64,000 nucleotides of DNA. It comes from Hydractinia symbiolongicarpus (Eukaryota > Cnidaria > Hydrozoa > Anthoathecata > Hydractiniidae). This document shows positions 12,355-24,600 of the stretch, in pieces. Position 1 is the first letter of the stretch. The number at the start of each line of letters is the position of its first letter. The translations under genes and the position numbers were made by a program. The stretch spans positions 7,814,001 to 7,878,000 of the forward strand of contig NC_079877.1 of assembly GCF_029227915.1 (NCBI RefSeq), in the 5' to 3' direction. Under the pieces are notes generated by a model. It saw nothing but the letters and a program-made list of their open reading frames with translations, searched no databases and was not told where the DNA came from.

Positions 12355-14592
12355 TTTCATTGACTTTCTAACGGTGTCAATCCGTTTGAATTAAAACGGT
12401 TGCGTCACATATTCGCACCAACATGTATTTAGCGAAAGTATTCGGATATTACTAGGTTGCATCGCTTTTAACTGTGAAACGTTTGGCTGTGCGACTTAAT
12501 TGAACTGCTTTTGGACTTTGACCTTATAAATGTTGTAAGTGAGACAATTGGACTCCAAGAAATAACATTCTTCTTAATTTGACATAATTGCTGGAACTCA
12601 GCGATTACACTGGGCGCTGTGGTAAGGCTTTATTTAAAAATTAAGATGAATAAGTCATTTTTTACTGTGGGACCAATCCTAGCCGTTAGTTTGCGCTGAA
12701 GAAGTAGAGACAGCTTCAAAAAGTACATTTCATTGACTTTTTCAAGGTGTCAATCCGTTTGAGTTACAACGGTTGCGTCACACATTCGTACCAACATGTA
12801 TTTAGTGATATTTTTCCGATATTACTAAGTTGTATCGCTTTCAACAGTGAAACGCTTGACTGTGGGACTTAGTTGAACTGATTTTGGACTTTGACCTTAT
12901 AAATGTGATAAATGAGTCATTTTGACTACAAGAAATGACATTCTTCTTAGTTTGACATGATTGCTGGAACTCAACGATTACACTGGGCGCTGTGGTAACG
13001 CTTTATTTAAAAATTAAGATAAATAAGTCATTTTGTACTGTGGGACCAATCCTAGCCGTTATCGCGCGCTGAAGAAATAGAGACAGTTTCAAAAACTACA
13101 TTTCATTGACTTTCTAACGGTGTCAATCCGTTTGAGTTAAAACGGTTGCGTCACATAATCGTACCAGCATGTATTTAGTGATTTTCTTCCGATATTACTA
13201 AGTTGTATCGCTTTCAACAGAGAAACGATTGACTGTGTAACTTAATTGAACTGATTTTGGACTTTGACCTTATAAATGTAATAAATGAGCCATTATGACT
13301 AGAAGAAATAACATTCTCCTTAATTTGACATGATTGCTGGAACTCAGCGATTACACTGGGCGCTGTGGTAGCGCTTTGTTTAAAAGTTAAGATAAATAAG
13401 TCATTTATTACTGTGGAAACAATCCTAGCCGTTATCGCACCCTGAATAAATAGAGACAGTTTCAAAAACTACATTTCATTGACTTTCTAACGGTGTCAAT
13501 CCGTTTGAATTAAAACGGTTGCGTCACATATTCGTACTAACATGTATTTAGCGAAAGTATTCGGATATTACTAGGTTGCATCGCTTTTAACTGTGAAACG
13601 TTTGGCTGTGCGACTTAATTGAACTGCTTTTGGACTTTGACCTTATAAATGTTGTAAGTGAGACAATTGGACTCCAAGAAATAACATTCTTCTTCATTTG
13701 ACATAATTGCTGGAACTCAGCGATTACACTGGGCGCTGTGGTAAGTCTTTATTTAAAAATTAAGATGAATAAGTCATTTTTTACTGTGGGACCAATCCTA
13801 GCCGTTAGTTTGCGCTGAAAAAGTAGAGACAGCTTCAAAAAGTACATTTCATTGACTTTTTTAAGGTGTCAATCCGTTTGAGTTACAACAGTTGCGTCAC
13901 ACATTCGTACCAACATGTATTTAGTGATATTTTTCCGATATTACTAAGTTGTATCGCTTTCAACAGTGAAACGCTTGACTGTGGGACTTAGTTGAACTGA
14001 TTTTGGACTTTGACCTTATAAATGTGATAAATGAGTCATTTTGACAACAAGAAATGACATTCTTCTTAGTTTGACATGATTGCTGGAACTCAGCAATTAC
14101 ACTGGGCGCTGTGGTAACGCTTTATTTAAATATTAAGATAAATAAGTCATTTTGTACTTTGGGACCAATCCTAGCCGTTATCGCGCGCTGAAGAAATAGA
14201 GACAGTTTCAAAAACTACATTTCATTGACTTTCTAACGGTGTCAATCCGTTTGAGTTAAATCGGTTGCGTCACATAATCGTACCAGCATGTATTTAGTGA
14301 TTTTCTTCCGATATTAATAAGTTGTATCGCTTTCAACAGAGAAACGATTGACTGTGAAACTTAATTGAACTGATTTTGGACTTTGACCTTATAAATGTAA
14401 TAGATGAGCCATTATGACTAGAAGAAATAACATTCTCCTTAATTTGACATGATTGCTGGAACTCAGCGATTGCACTGGGCGCTGTGGTAGCGCTTTGTTT
14501 AAAAGTTAAGATAAATAAGTCATTTATTACTGTGGAAACAATCCTAGCCGTTATCGCACCCTGAAGAAATAGAGACAGTTTCAAAAACTACA
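12355..14592 (+). repeat. Three-monomer (1,119-bp) tandem duplication inside copy 2
   Basis: Anchors 12355, 12728 and 13101 are followed by 13474, 13847 and 14220 at an offset of 1,119 bp. Both sets carry AGCGAAAGTATTCGG (12,431 and 13,550), then a monomer with a CTTTTTCAAGG or CTTTTTTAAGG variant, then a GAGTTAAAACGG or GAGTTAAATCGG unit with CATTATGACTAG. Copy 1 has the set only once (5274, 5647, 6020), so this expansion came after the 7-kb duplication or was lost from copy 1. Confidence 0.8.
13128..13145. other. Example CCGTTT/AAACGG short inverted repeat
   Basis: CCGTTTGAGTTAAAACGG has 6-bp complementary arms around a 6-base loop. Monomers of the 1-20 kb region often keep all six pairs (GAGTTAAAACGG). 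Most monomers elsewhere have GAGTTACAACGG, with a 5-bp stem. The hairpin is weak, so any role is speculative. Confidence 0.5.
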
Positions 14593-17500
14593 TTTCATTG
14601 ACTTTCTAACGGTGTCAATCCGTTTGAATTAAAACGGTTGCGTCACACATTCGTACCAACATGTATTTAGTGATGTTTTTCCGATATTACTAAGTTGTAT
14701 CGCTTTCAACAGTGAAACGATTGACTGTGGGACTTAGTTGAACTGATTTTGGACTTTCACCTTATAAATGTGATAAATGAGTCATTTTGACAACAAGAAA
14801 TGACATTCTTCTTAGTTTGACATGATTGCTGGAACTCAGCGATTACACTAGGCGCTGTGGTAACGCTTTATTTAAAAATTAAGATAAATAAGTCATTTTG
14901 TACTGTGGGACCAATCCTAGCCGTTACCGCGCGCTGAAGAAATAGAGACAGTTTCAAAACTACATTTCATTGACTTTCTAACGGTGTCAATCCGTTTGAG
15001 TTAGAACGGTTCCGTCACATAATCGTACCAGCATGTATTTAGTGATTTTCTTCCGATATTACTAAGTTGTATCGCTTTCAACAGAGAAACGATTAACTGT
15101 GGGACTTAATTGAACTGATTTTGGGCTTTGACCTTATAAATGTAATAAATGAGCCATTATGACTAGAAGAAATAACATTCTCCTTAATTTGACATGATTG
15201 CTGGAACTCAGCGATTACACTATGCGCTGTGGTAGCGCTTTGTTTAAAAGTTAAGATAAATAAGTCATTTATTACTGTGGAAACAATCCTAGCCGTTATC
15301 GCACGCTGAAGAAATAGAGACAGTTTTAAAAACTACATTTCATTGACTTTCTAACGGTGACAATCCGTTTGAGTTAAAACGGTTGCGTCACATATTCGTA
15401 TCAACATGTATTTAGTGATTTCCTTCCGATAATACTAGGTTGCATCGCTTTTAACTGTGAAACGTTTGACTGTGCAACTTAATTGAACTGATTTCGAACT
15501 TTGACCTTATAAATGTTATAAGTGAGACAATTGGACACCAAGAAATACCATTCTTCTTAATTTGACATGATTGGTGGAACTAAGCGTATAGACTGGACCC
15601 TGTGGTAGCGATTCATTTAAAAATTTAGATAAAGAAGTCATTTTTACTGTGGGACCAATCCTAGCCGTTAGCGCGCGCTGAAGATATAGAGATAGTTTCA
15701 AAAACTCCATTTCATTGTCTTTCTAACCGTGTCAATCCGTTTGAGTTAGAACGGTTGCTTCACATAATCGTACCAACATGTATTTAGTGAGTTTCTTCCG
15801 ATATTACTAAGTTGTATCGCTTTCAACAGTGAAACGATTGACTGTGGGACTTAGTTGAACTGATTTTGGACTTTGACCTTATAAATGTGATAAATGAGTC
15901 ATTTTGACAACAAGAAATGACATTCTTCTTAGTTTGACATGATTGCTGGAACTCAGCGATTACACTGGGCGCTGTGGTAACGCTTTATTTAAAAATTAAG
16001 ATAAATAAGTCATTTTGTACTGTGGGACCAATCCTAGCCGTTACTGCGCGCTGAAGAAATAGAGACAGTTTCAAAACTACATTTCATTGACTTTCTAACG
16101 GTGTCAATCCGTTTGAGTTAGAACGGTTGCTTCACATAATCGTACCAACATGTATTTAGTGATTTTCTTCCGATATTACTAACTTGTATCGCTTTCAACA
16201 GTGAAACGATTGACTGTGCAACTTAATTGAACTGATTTTGAACTTTGACCTTATAAATGTTATAAGTGAGACAATTGGACACCAAGAAATACCATTCTTC
16301 TTAATTTGACATGATTGGTGGAACTAAGCGTATAGACTGGACCCTGTGGTAGCGATTCATTTAAAAATTTAGATAAAGAAGTCATTTTTACTGTGGGACC
16401 AATCCTAGCCGTTAGCGCGCGCTGAAGATATAGAGATAGTTTCAAAAACTCCATTTCATTGACTTTCTAACGGTGTCAATCCGTTTGAGTTAGAACGGTT
16501 GCTTCACATAATCGTAACAACATGTATTTAGTGATTTTCTTCCGATATTACTAAGTTGTATCGCTTTCAACAGAGAAACGATTGACTGTGGCACTTAATT
16601 GAACTGATTTTTGACTTTGACCTTATAAATGTAATAAATGAGCCATTTTGACTAGAAGAAATAACATTCTCCTTAATTTGACATCATTGCTGGAACTCAG
16701 CGATTACACTATGCGCTGTGGTAGCGCTTTGTTTAAAAGTTAAGATAAATAAGTCATTTATTACGGTGGAAACAATCCTAGCCGTTATCGCACGCTGAAG
16801 AAATAGAGACAGTTTCAAAAACTAAATTTCATTGACTTTCTAACAGTGTCAATCCGTTTGAGTTAAAACGGTTGCGTCACATAATCGTACCAGCATGTAT
16901 TTAGTGATTTTCTTCCGATATTACTAAGTTGTATCGCTTTCAACAGAGAAACGATTGACTGTGAGACTTAATTGAACTGATTTTGGACTTTGACCTTATA
17001 AATGTAATAAATGAGCCATTATGACTAAAAGAAATAACATTCTCCTTAATTTGACATGATTGCTGGAACTCAGCGATTACACTGGGCGCTGTGGTAGCGC
17101 TTTGTTTAAAAGTTAAGATAAATAAGTCATTTATTACTGTGGAAACAATCCTAGCCGTTATCGCACCCTGAAGAAATAGAGACAATTTCAAAAACTACAT
17201 TTCATTGACTTTCTAACGGTGTCAATCCGTTTGAATTAAAACGGTTGCGTCACACATTCGTACCAACATGTATTTAGTGATATTTTTCCGATATTACTAA
17301 GTTGTATCGCTTTCAACAGTGAAACGATTGACTGTGGGACTTAGTTGAACTGATTTCGGACTTTGACCTTATAAATGTGATAAATGAGTCATTTTGACTA
17401 CAGGAAATGACATTCTTCTTAGTTTGACATGATTGATGGAACTCACCGATTACACTGGGCGCTGTGGTAACGCTTTGTGTAAAAGTTAAGATAAATAAGT

Positions 17501-19616
17501 CATTTATTACGGTGGAAACAATCCTAGCCGTTATCGCACGCTGAAGAAATAGAGACAGTTTCAAAAACTACATTTCATTGACTTTCTAACGGTGTCAATC
17601 CGTTTGAGTTAGAACGGTTGCGTCACATAATCGTACCAGCATGTATTTAGTGATTTTCTTCCGATATTACTAAGTTGTATCGCTTTCAACAGAGAAACGA
17701 TTGACTGTGGGACTTAATTGAACTGATTTTGGGCTTTGACCTTATAAATGTAATAAATGAGCCACTATGACTAGAAGAAATAACATTCTCCTTAATTTGA
17801 CATGGTTGCTGGAACTCAGCGATTACACTATGCGCTGTGGTAGCGCTTTGTTTAAAAGTTAAGATAAATAAGTCATTTATTACGGTGGAAAAAATCCTAG
17901 CCGTTATCGCACGCTGAAGAAATAGAGACAGTTTCAAAAACTACATTTCATTGACTTTCTAACGGTGTCAATCCGGTTGAGTTAAAACGGTTGCGTCACG
18001 TAATCGTACCAGCATGTATTTAGTGATTTTCTTCCGATATTACTAAGTTGTATCGCTTTCAACACAGAAACGATTGACTGTGGGACTTAATTGAACTGAT
18101 TTTGGGCTTTGATCTTATAAATGTAATAAATGAGCCATTATGACTAGAAGAAATAACATTCTCCTTAATTTGACATGGTTGCTGGAACTCAGCGAATACA
18201 CTATGCGCTGTGGTAGCGCTTTGTTTAAAAGTTAAGATAAATAAGTCATTTATTACGGTGGAAACAATCCTAGCCGTTATCGCACGCTGAAGAAATAGAG
18301 ACAGTCTCAAAAACTACATTTCATTGACTTTCTAACGGTGTCAATCCGTTTGAGTTTAAACGGTTGCGTCACATAATCGTACCAGCATGTATTTAGTGAT
18401 TTGCTTCCGATATTACTAAGTTTTATCGCTTTCAACAGAGAAACGATTGACTGTGAGACTTAATTGAACTGATTTTGGACTTTGACCTTATAAATGTAAT
18501 AAATGAGCCATTATGACTAGAAGAAATGACATTCTTCTTAGTTTGACATGATTGATGGAACTCACCAATTACACTGGGCGCTGTGGTAACGCTTTATTTA
18601 AAAATTTAGATAAATAAGTCATTTTGTACTGTGGGACCAATCCTAGCCGTTATCGCGCGCTGAAGAAATAGAGACAGTTTCAAAAACTACATTTCATTGA
18701 CTTTCTAACGGTGTCAATCCGTTTGAGTTAAAACGGTTGCGTCACATATTCGTTCCAACATGTATTTAGTGATTTCCTTACGATAATACTAAGTTGTATC
18801 GCTTTCAACAGTGAAACGATTGACTGTGGGACTTAGTTGAACTGATTTTAGACTTTGACCTTATAAATGTGATAAATGAGTCATTTTGACTACAAGAAAT
18901 GACATTCTTCTGAGTTTGACATGATTGATGGAACTCACCGATTACACTGGGCGCTGTGGTAACGCTTTATTAAAAAATTTAGATAAATAAGTCATTTTGT
19001 ACTGTGGCACCAATCCTAGCCGTTATCGCGCGCAGAAGAAATAGAGACAGTTTTAAAAACTACATTTCATTGACTTTCTAACGGTGTCAATCCGTTTGAC
19101 TTACAAAGCTTGCGTCACATAATCGTACCAACATGTATTTAGTGATTTTCTTCCGATATTACTAAGTTGCATCGCTTTCAACAGTGAAACGATTGACTGT
19201 GGGACTTAATTGCACTGATTTTGGACTTTGACCTTATAAATGTGATTGATGCGCCAATTGGTCTCCAAGGAATAACATTCTTCTTAATTTGACATGATTG
19301 CTGGAATTCAGCGGTTACATTAGGTTCTGCGATAGCGCTTTATTTAAAAATTAAGATAAATAAGTCATTTTTCACTGTGGGACTAATCCTAGCCGTTATC
19401 GCGCGCAGAAGAAATAGAGACAGTTTCTAAAACTAAATTTCATTGATTTTCTAACGGTGTCAATCCGTTTGAGTTACAACGGTTGCGTCACATAATCGTA
19501 CCAGAATGTATTTAGTGATTTTCTTCCGATATTACTAAGTTGTATCGCTTTCAACAGAGAAACGATTGACTGTGAGACTTAATTGAACTGATTTTGGAGT
19601 TTGACCTTATAAATGT

Positions 19617-21034
19617 AATAAATGAGCCATTATGACTAGAAGAAATAACATTCTCCTTAATTTGACATGATTGCTGGAACTCAGCGATTACACTGGGCGC
19701 TGTGGTAGCGCTTTGTTTAAAAGTTAAGATAAATAAGTCATTTATTACTGTGGAAACAATCCTAGCCGTTATCGCACGCTGAAGAAATAGAGACAGTTTC
19801 AAAAACTACATTTCATTGACTTTCTAACGGTGTCAATCCGTTTGAGTTAAAACGGTTGCGTCACATATTCGTACCAACATGTATTTAGTGATTTTCTTCC
19901 GATATTACTAAGTTGTATCGCTATCAACAGAGAAACGATTGACTGTGGGACTTAATTGAACTGATTTTGGACTTTGACCTTGTAAATGTAATAAATGAGC
20001 CATTTTGACTAGAAGAAATAACATTCTCCTTAATTTGACATGATTGATTAAACTCACCGATTACACTGGGCGCTGTGGTAACGCTTTATTTAAAAATTAA
20101 AATAAATAAGTCATTTTGTACTGTGGGACCAATCCTAGTCGTTATCGCGCGCTGAAGAATTAGAGACAGTTTCAAAAACTACATTTCATTGACTTTCTAA
20201 CGGTGTCAATCCGTTTGACTTACAAAGCTTGCGTCACATAATCGTACCAACATGTATTTAGTGATTTTCTTCCGATATTACTAAGTTGTATCGCTTTCAA
20301 CAGTGAAACGATTGACTGTGGGACTTAATTGAACTGATTTTGGACTTTGACCTTATAAATGTGATAAATTAGTCATTTTGACTACAAGAAATGATATTCT
20401 TCTTAATTTGACATGGTTGGTGGAACTAAGCGTATACACTGGACCCTGTGGTAGCGATTCATTTAAAAATTTAGATAAATAAGTCATTTTTACTGTGGGA
20501 CCAATCCTAGCCGTTAGCGCGCGCTGAAGATATAGAGATAGTTTCAAAAACTCCATTTCATTGACTTTCTAACGGTGTCAATCCGTTTGAGTTAGAACGG
20601 TTGTGTCACATAATCGTACCAACATGTATTTAGTGATTTTCTTCCGATATTACTAAGTTGTATCGCTTTCAACAGAGAAACGATTGACTGTGGGACTTAA
20701 TTGAACTGATTTTGGACTTTGACCTTGTAAATGTAATAAATGAGCCATTTTGACTAGAAGAAATAACATTCTCCTTAATTTGACATGATTGATGAAACTC
20801 ACCGATTACACTGGGCGCTGTGGTAACGCTTTATTTAAAAATTAAGATAAATAAGTCATTTTGTACTGTGGGACCAATCCTAGTCGTTATCGCGCGCTGA
20901 AGAAATAGAGACAGTTTCAAAAACTACATTTCATTGACTTTATAACGGTGTCAATCCGTTTGACTTACAAAGCTTGCGTCACATAATCGTACCAACATGT
21001 ATTTAGTGATTTTCTTCCGGTATTACTAAGTTGT
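19617..21034 (+). repeat. Satellite monomers with a 745-bp dimer repeat
   Basis: Anchors 19811, 20184, 20556 and 20929. About 19,890-20,395 matches about 20,635-21,140 at offset 745. Shared rare features are GACCTTGTAAATG, AACTCACCGATT with TGATTAA or TGATGAA before it, CCTAGTCGTTATCGC, and GACTTACAAAGCTTGCG, the last containing an AAGCTT site seen in only a few monomers. The block ends where the 1,116-bp trimer array starts. Confidence 0.75.
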
Positions 21035-21107
21035 ATCGCTTTCAACAGTGAAACGATTGACTTTGGGACTTAATTGAACTGATTTTGGACTTTGACCTTA
21101 TAAATGT

Positions 21108-21238
21108 GATAAATGAGTCATTTTGACTACAAGAAATGATATTCTTCTTAATTTGACATGATTGCTGGAACTCAGCGATTTCACTGGGCGCTGTGGTAAG
21201 GCTTTATTTAAAAATTAAGATAAATAAGTCATTTTTCA
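21108..21238 (+). repeat. Example of an internal direct repeat within the monomer
   Basis: GATAAATGAGTCATTTTGAC starts at 21,108, and GATAAATAAGTCATTTTTCA starts 111 bp later at 21,219. About 17 of 20 positions agree. The same pair at 111-bp spacing is present in other monomers, for example 27,805 and 27,916. It may be a relic of a shorter ancestral repeat or a protein-binding motif kept twice per monomer; neither is shown by the sequence. The second copy is the part removed in the 345-bp monomers of the tetramer array. Confidence 0.7.
21112..21122. other. Example AATGAGTCATT palindrome (AP-1/GCN4-like core)
   Basis: This is a perfect odd-length palindrome around G with the TGAGTCA core, which is the known consensus for AP-1/GCN4-type bZIP proteins. 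It is present in many monomers, while others read ATGAGCCATT or GTGAGACAATT. Binding is not implied; an 11-bp match in a tandem repeat can be chance fixed by amplification. Confidence 0.4.
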
Positions 21239-21633
21239 CTGTGGGACTAATCCTAGCCGTTATCGCGCGCTGAAGAAATAGAGACAGTTTCTAAAACTAA
21301 ATTTCATTGATTTTCTCACGGTGTCAATCCGTTTGAGTTACAACGGTTGCGTCACACATTCGTACCAACATGTATTTAGTGATTTTTTTCCGATATTACT
21401 AAGTTGTATCGCTTTCAACAGTGAAACGATTGACTGTGGGACTTAATTGAACTGATTTTAGACTTTGACCTTATAAATGTGATAAATGAGTCATTTTGAC
21501 TACAAGAAATGATATTCTTCTTAATTTGACATGATTGTCGGAACTCAGCGATTACACTGGACCCTGTGGTAGCGATTCATTTAAAAATTTAGATAAATAA
21601 GTCATTTTTACTGTGGGACCAATCCTAGCCGTT

Positions 21634-21643
21634 AGCGCGCGCT
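21634..21643. other. Example AGCGCGCGCT palindrome in the G+C pocket
   Basis: This ten-base perfect palindrome of alternating purines and pyrimidines lies before GAAGATATAG. Other monomers read TCGCGCGCT, TCGCACGCT, TTCGCGCT, GCACGCGCT, TCGCGGGCT or TTTGCGCT at the same place, which makes this the best subtype marker in the monomer. Some replacements look like CpG to CpA or TpG change. Confidence 0.6.
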
Positions 21644-24600
21644 GAAGATATAGACACAGTTTCAAAAACTCAATTTCATTGACTTTCTAACATTGTCAAT
21701 CCGTTTGAGTTCAACGGTTGCGTCACACATTCGTACCAACATGTATTTAGTGATTTTTTTCCAATATTACCAAGTTGTATCGCTTTCAACATCGAAGCGA
21801 TTGACTGTGGGACTTAATTGAACTGATTTTGGACTTTCACCTTATAAATGTGATAAATGAGTCATTTTGACTACAAGAAATGATATTCTTCTTAATTTGA
21901 CATGATTGCCAGAACTCAGCGATTACACTGGACCCTGTGGTAGCGATTCATTTTAAACTTTAGATAAATAAGATTTTCTTACTGTGGGACCAATCCTGGC
22001 CGTTAGCACGCGCTGAAGAAATAAAGACATTCTCCAAAACTACATTTCATTGATTTCTTGGCGGTATAATTCCGTTTGAGTTACAACGGTTGCGTCACAT
22101 ATTCGTACCAACATGTATTTAGCGAAAGTATTCGGATATTACTAGGTTGCATCGCTTTCAACAGTGAAACGATTGACTTTGGGACTTAATTGAACTGATT
22201 TTGGACTTTGACCTTATAAATGTGATAAATGAGTCATTTTGACTACAAGAAATGATATTCTTCTTAATTTGACATGATTGCTGGAACTCAGCGATTTCAC
22301 TGGGCGCTGTGGTAAGGCTTTATTTAAAAATTAAGATAAATAAGTCATTTTTCACTGTGGGACTAATCATAGCCGTTATCGCGCGCTGAAGAAATAGAGA
22401 CAGTTTCTAAAACTAAATTTCATTGATTTTCTCACGGTGTCAATCCGTTTGAGTTACAACGGTTGCGTCACACATTCGTACCAACATGTATTTAGTGATT
22501 TTTTTCCGATATTACTAAGTTGTATCGCTTTCAACAGTGAAACGATTGACTGTGGGACTTAATTGAACTGATTTTAGACTTTGACCTTATAAATGTGATA
22601 AATGAGTCATTTTGACTACAAGAAATGATATTCTTCTTAATTTGACATGATTGTCGGAACTCAGCGATTACACTGGACCCTGTGGTAGCGATTCATTTAA
22701 AAATTTAGATAAATAAGTCATTTTTACTGTGGGACCAATCCTAGCCGTTAGCGCGCGCTGAAGATATAGACACAGTTTCAAAAACTCAATTTCATTGACT
22801 TTCTAACATTGTCAATCCGTTTGAGTTCAACGGTTGCGTCACACATTCGTACCAACATGTATTTAGTGATTTTTTTCCAATATTACCAAGTTGTATCGCT
22901 TTCAACAGCGAAGCGATTGACTGTGGGACTTAATTGAACTGATTTTGGACTTTCACCTTATAAATGTGATAAATGAGTCATTTTGACTACAAGAAATGAT
23001 ATTCTTCTTAATTTGACATGATTGCCAGAACTCAGCGATTACACTGGACCCTGTGGTAGCGATTCATTTTAAACTTTAGATAAATAAGATTTTCTTACTG
23101 TGGGACCAATCCTGGCCGTTAGCACGCGCTGAAGAAATAAAGACATTCTCCAAAACTACATTTCATTGATTTCTTGGCGGTATAATTCCGTTTGAGTTAC
23201 AACGGTTGCGTCACATATTCGTACCAACATGTATTTAGCGAAAGTATTCGGATATTACTAGGTTGCATCGCTTTCAACAGTGAAACGATTGACTTTGGGA
23301 CTTAATTGAACTGATTTTGGACTTTGACCTTATAAATGTGATAAATGAGTCATTTTGACTACAAGAAATGATATTCTTCTTAATTTGACATGATTGCTGG
23401 AACTCAGCGATTTCACTGGGCGCTGTGGTAAGGCTTTATTTAAAAATTAAGATAAATAAGTCATTTTTCACTGTGGGACTAATCCTAGCCGTTATCGCGC
23501 GCTGAAGAAATAGAGACAGTTTCTAAAACTAAATTTCATTGATTTTCTCACGGTGTCAATCCGTTTGAGTTACAACGGTTGCGTCACACATTCGTACCAA
23601 CATGTATTTAGTGATTTTTTTCCGATATTACTAAGTTGTATCGCTTTCAACAGTGAAACGATTGACTGTGGGACTTAATTGAACTGATTTTAGACTTTGA
23701 CCTTATAAATGTGATAAATGAGTCATTTTGACTACAAGAAATGATATTCTTCTTAATTTGACATGATTGTCGGAACTCAGCGATTACACTGGACCCTGTG
23801 GTAGCGATTCATTTAAAAATTTAGATAAATAAGTCATTTTTACTGTGGGACCAATCCTAGCCGTTAGCGCGCGCTGAAGATATAGACACAGTTTCAAAAA
23901 CGCAATTTCATTGACTTTCTAACATTGTCAATCCGTTTGAGTTCAACGGTTGCGTCACACATTCGTACCAACATGTATTTAGTGATTTTTTTCCAATATT
24001 ACCAAGTTGTATCGCTTTCAACAGCGAAGCGATTGACTGTGGGACTTAATTGAACTGATTTTGGACTTTCACCTTATAAATGTGATAAATGAGTCATTTT
24101 GACTACAAGAAATGATATTCTTCTTAATTTGACATGATTGCCAGAACTCAGCGATTACACTGGACCCTGTGGTAGCGATTCATTTTAAACTTTAGATAAA
24201 TAAGATTTTCTTACTGTGGGACCAATCCTGGCCGTTAGCACGCGCTGAAGAAATAAAGACATTCTCCAAAACTACATTTCATTGATTTCTTGGCGGTATA
24301 ATTCCGTTTGAGTTACAACGGTTGCGTCACATATTCGTACCAACATGTATTTAGCGAAAGTATTCGGATATTACTAGGTTGCATCGCTTTCAACAGTGAA
24401 ACGATTGACTTTGGGACTTATTTGAACTGATTTTGGACTTTGACCTTATAAATGTGATAAATGAGTCATTTTGACTACAAGAAATGATATTCTTCTTAAT
24501 TTGACATGATTGCTGGAACTCAGCGATTTCACTGGGCGCTGTGGTAAGGCTTTATTTAAAAATTAAGATAAATAAGTCATTTTTCACTGTGGGACTAATC

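Larger units (their letters stand above)
12161..19616 (+). repeat. Large higher-order unit, copy 2 (7,456 bp, 20 monomers)
   Basis: It follows copy 1 with no gap: 12,161 corresponds to 5,080. Relative to copy 1 it has gained a three-monomer duplication (about 12,355-14,592), lacks the monomer corresponding to 6,765, and lacks about one monomer at 18,525. At that last point sequence matching about 10,700 of copy 1 switches, within GAAGAAAT, to sequence matching about 11,070. The net change is +3-1-1 monomers, which agrees with the length difference. Rare variants shared with copy 1 include GTGAAACGATTAACTGTG, CATTGTCTTTCTAAC, the AAGCTTGCGTCAC variant and TAACATTCTCC monomers. Anchors run 12355 to 19438. 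Confidence 0.85.
20929..21301 (+). repeat. Representative 373-bp monomer with landmark map
   Basis: This typical unit is offered as a map of the monomer; phase is arbitrary and starts at TTTCATTGAC. In order: an arm CCGTT at 20,956; a CACATAATCGTACCAACATG block around 20,980-21,000; a pyrimidine run and CCG(G/A)TATTACTAAG at about 21,011-21,030; CGCTTTCAACAGTGAAACG to 21,055; TTTGACCTTATAAATG at 21,091-21,106; the odd palindrome AATGAGTCATT at 21,112-21,122; TTTGACATGATTGCTGG at about 21,153-21,169; GGCGCTGTGGTA; an A/T-rich run TTTATTTAAAAATTAAG; GATAAATAAGTCATTTTT from 21,219; ACTGTGGGAC; then TCCTAGCCGTTATCGCGCGC and GAAGAAATAGAGACAG. The G+C-rich pocket just before GAAGAAATAG is the most variable part of the monomer (GCGCGCGCT, TCGCACGCT, TTCGCGCT, GCGGGCT, TTTGCGCT). 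Confidence 0.9.

Noticed and set aside
20217-20235. GACTTACAAAGCTTGCG variant as an insertion footprint or integration site
   Set aside because: It aligns without length change to GAGTTACAACGGTTGCG of other monomers, so it is simple substitution.
20980-21000. TTCGTACCAACATGT as a CENP-B box
   Set aside because: It shares only the TTCG and one following A with the known box core; the CGGG part is absent in every monomer examined.
21091-21106. TTATAAATG as a TATA-type promoter in each monomer
   Set aside because: The match is short in AT-rich DNA and has no downstream gene or other promoter element. Satellite transcription is possible but not supported by this sequence alone.
20929-21301. The 373-bp monomer as a dimer of a ~186-bp unit
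   Set aside because: The halves share only short words (ACTGTGGGAC at ~178 bp, GATAAAT-AGTCATTTT at 111 bp). The two spacings disagree and no continuous half-to-half alignment is visible.
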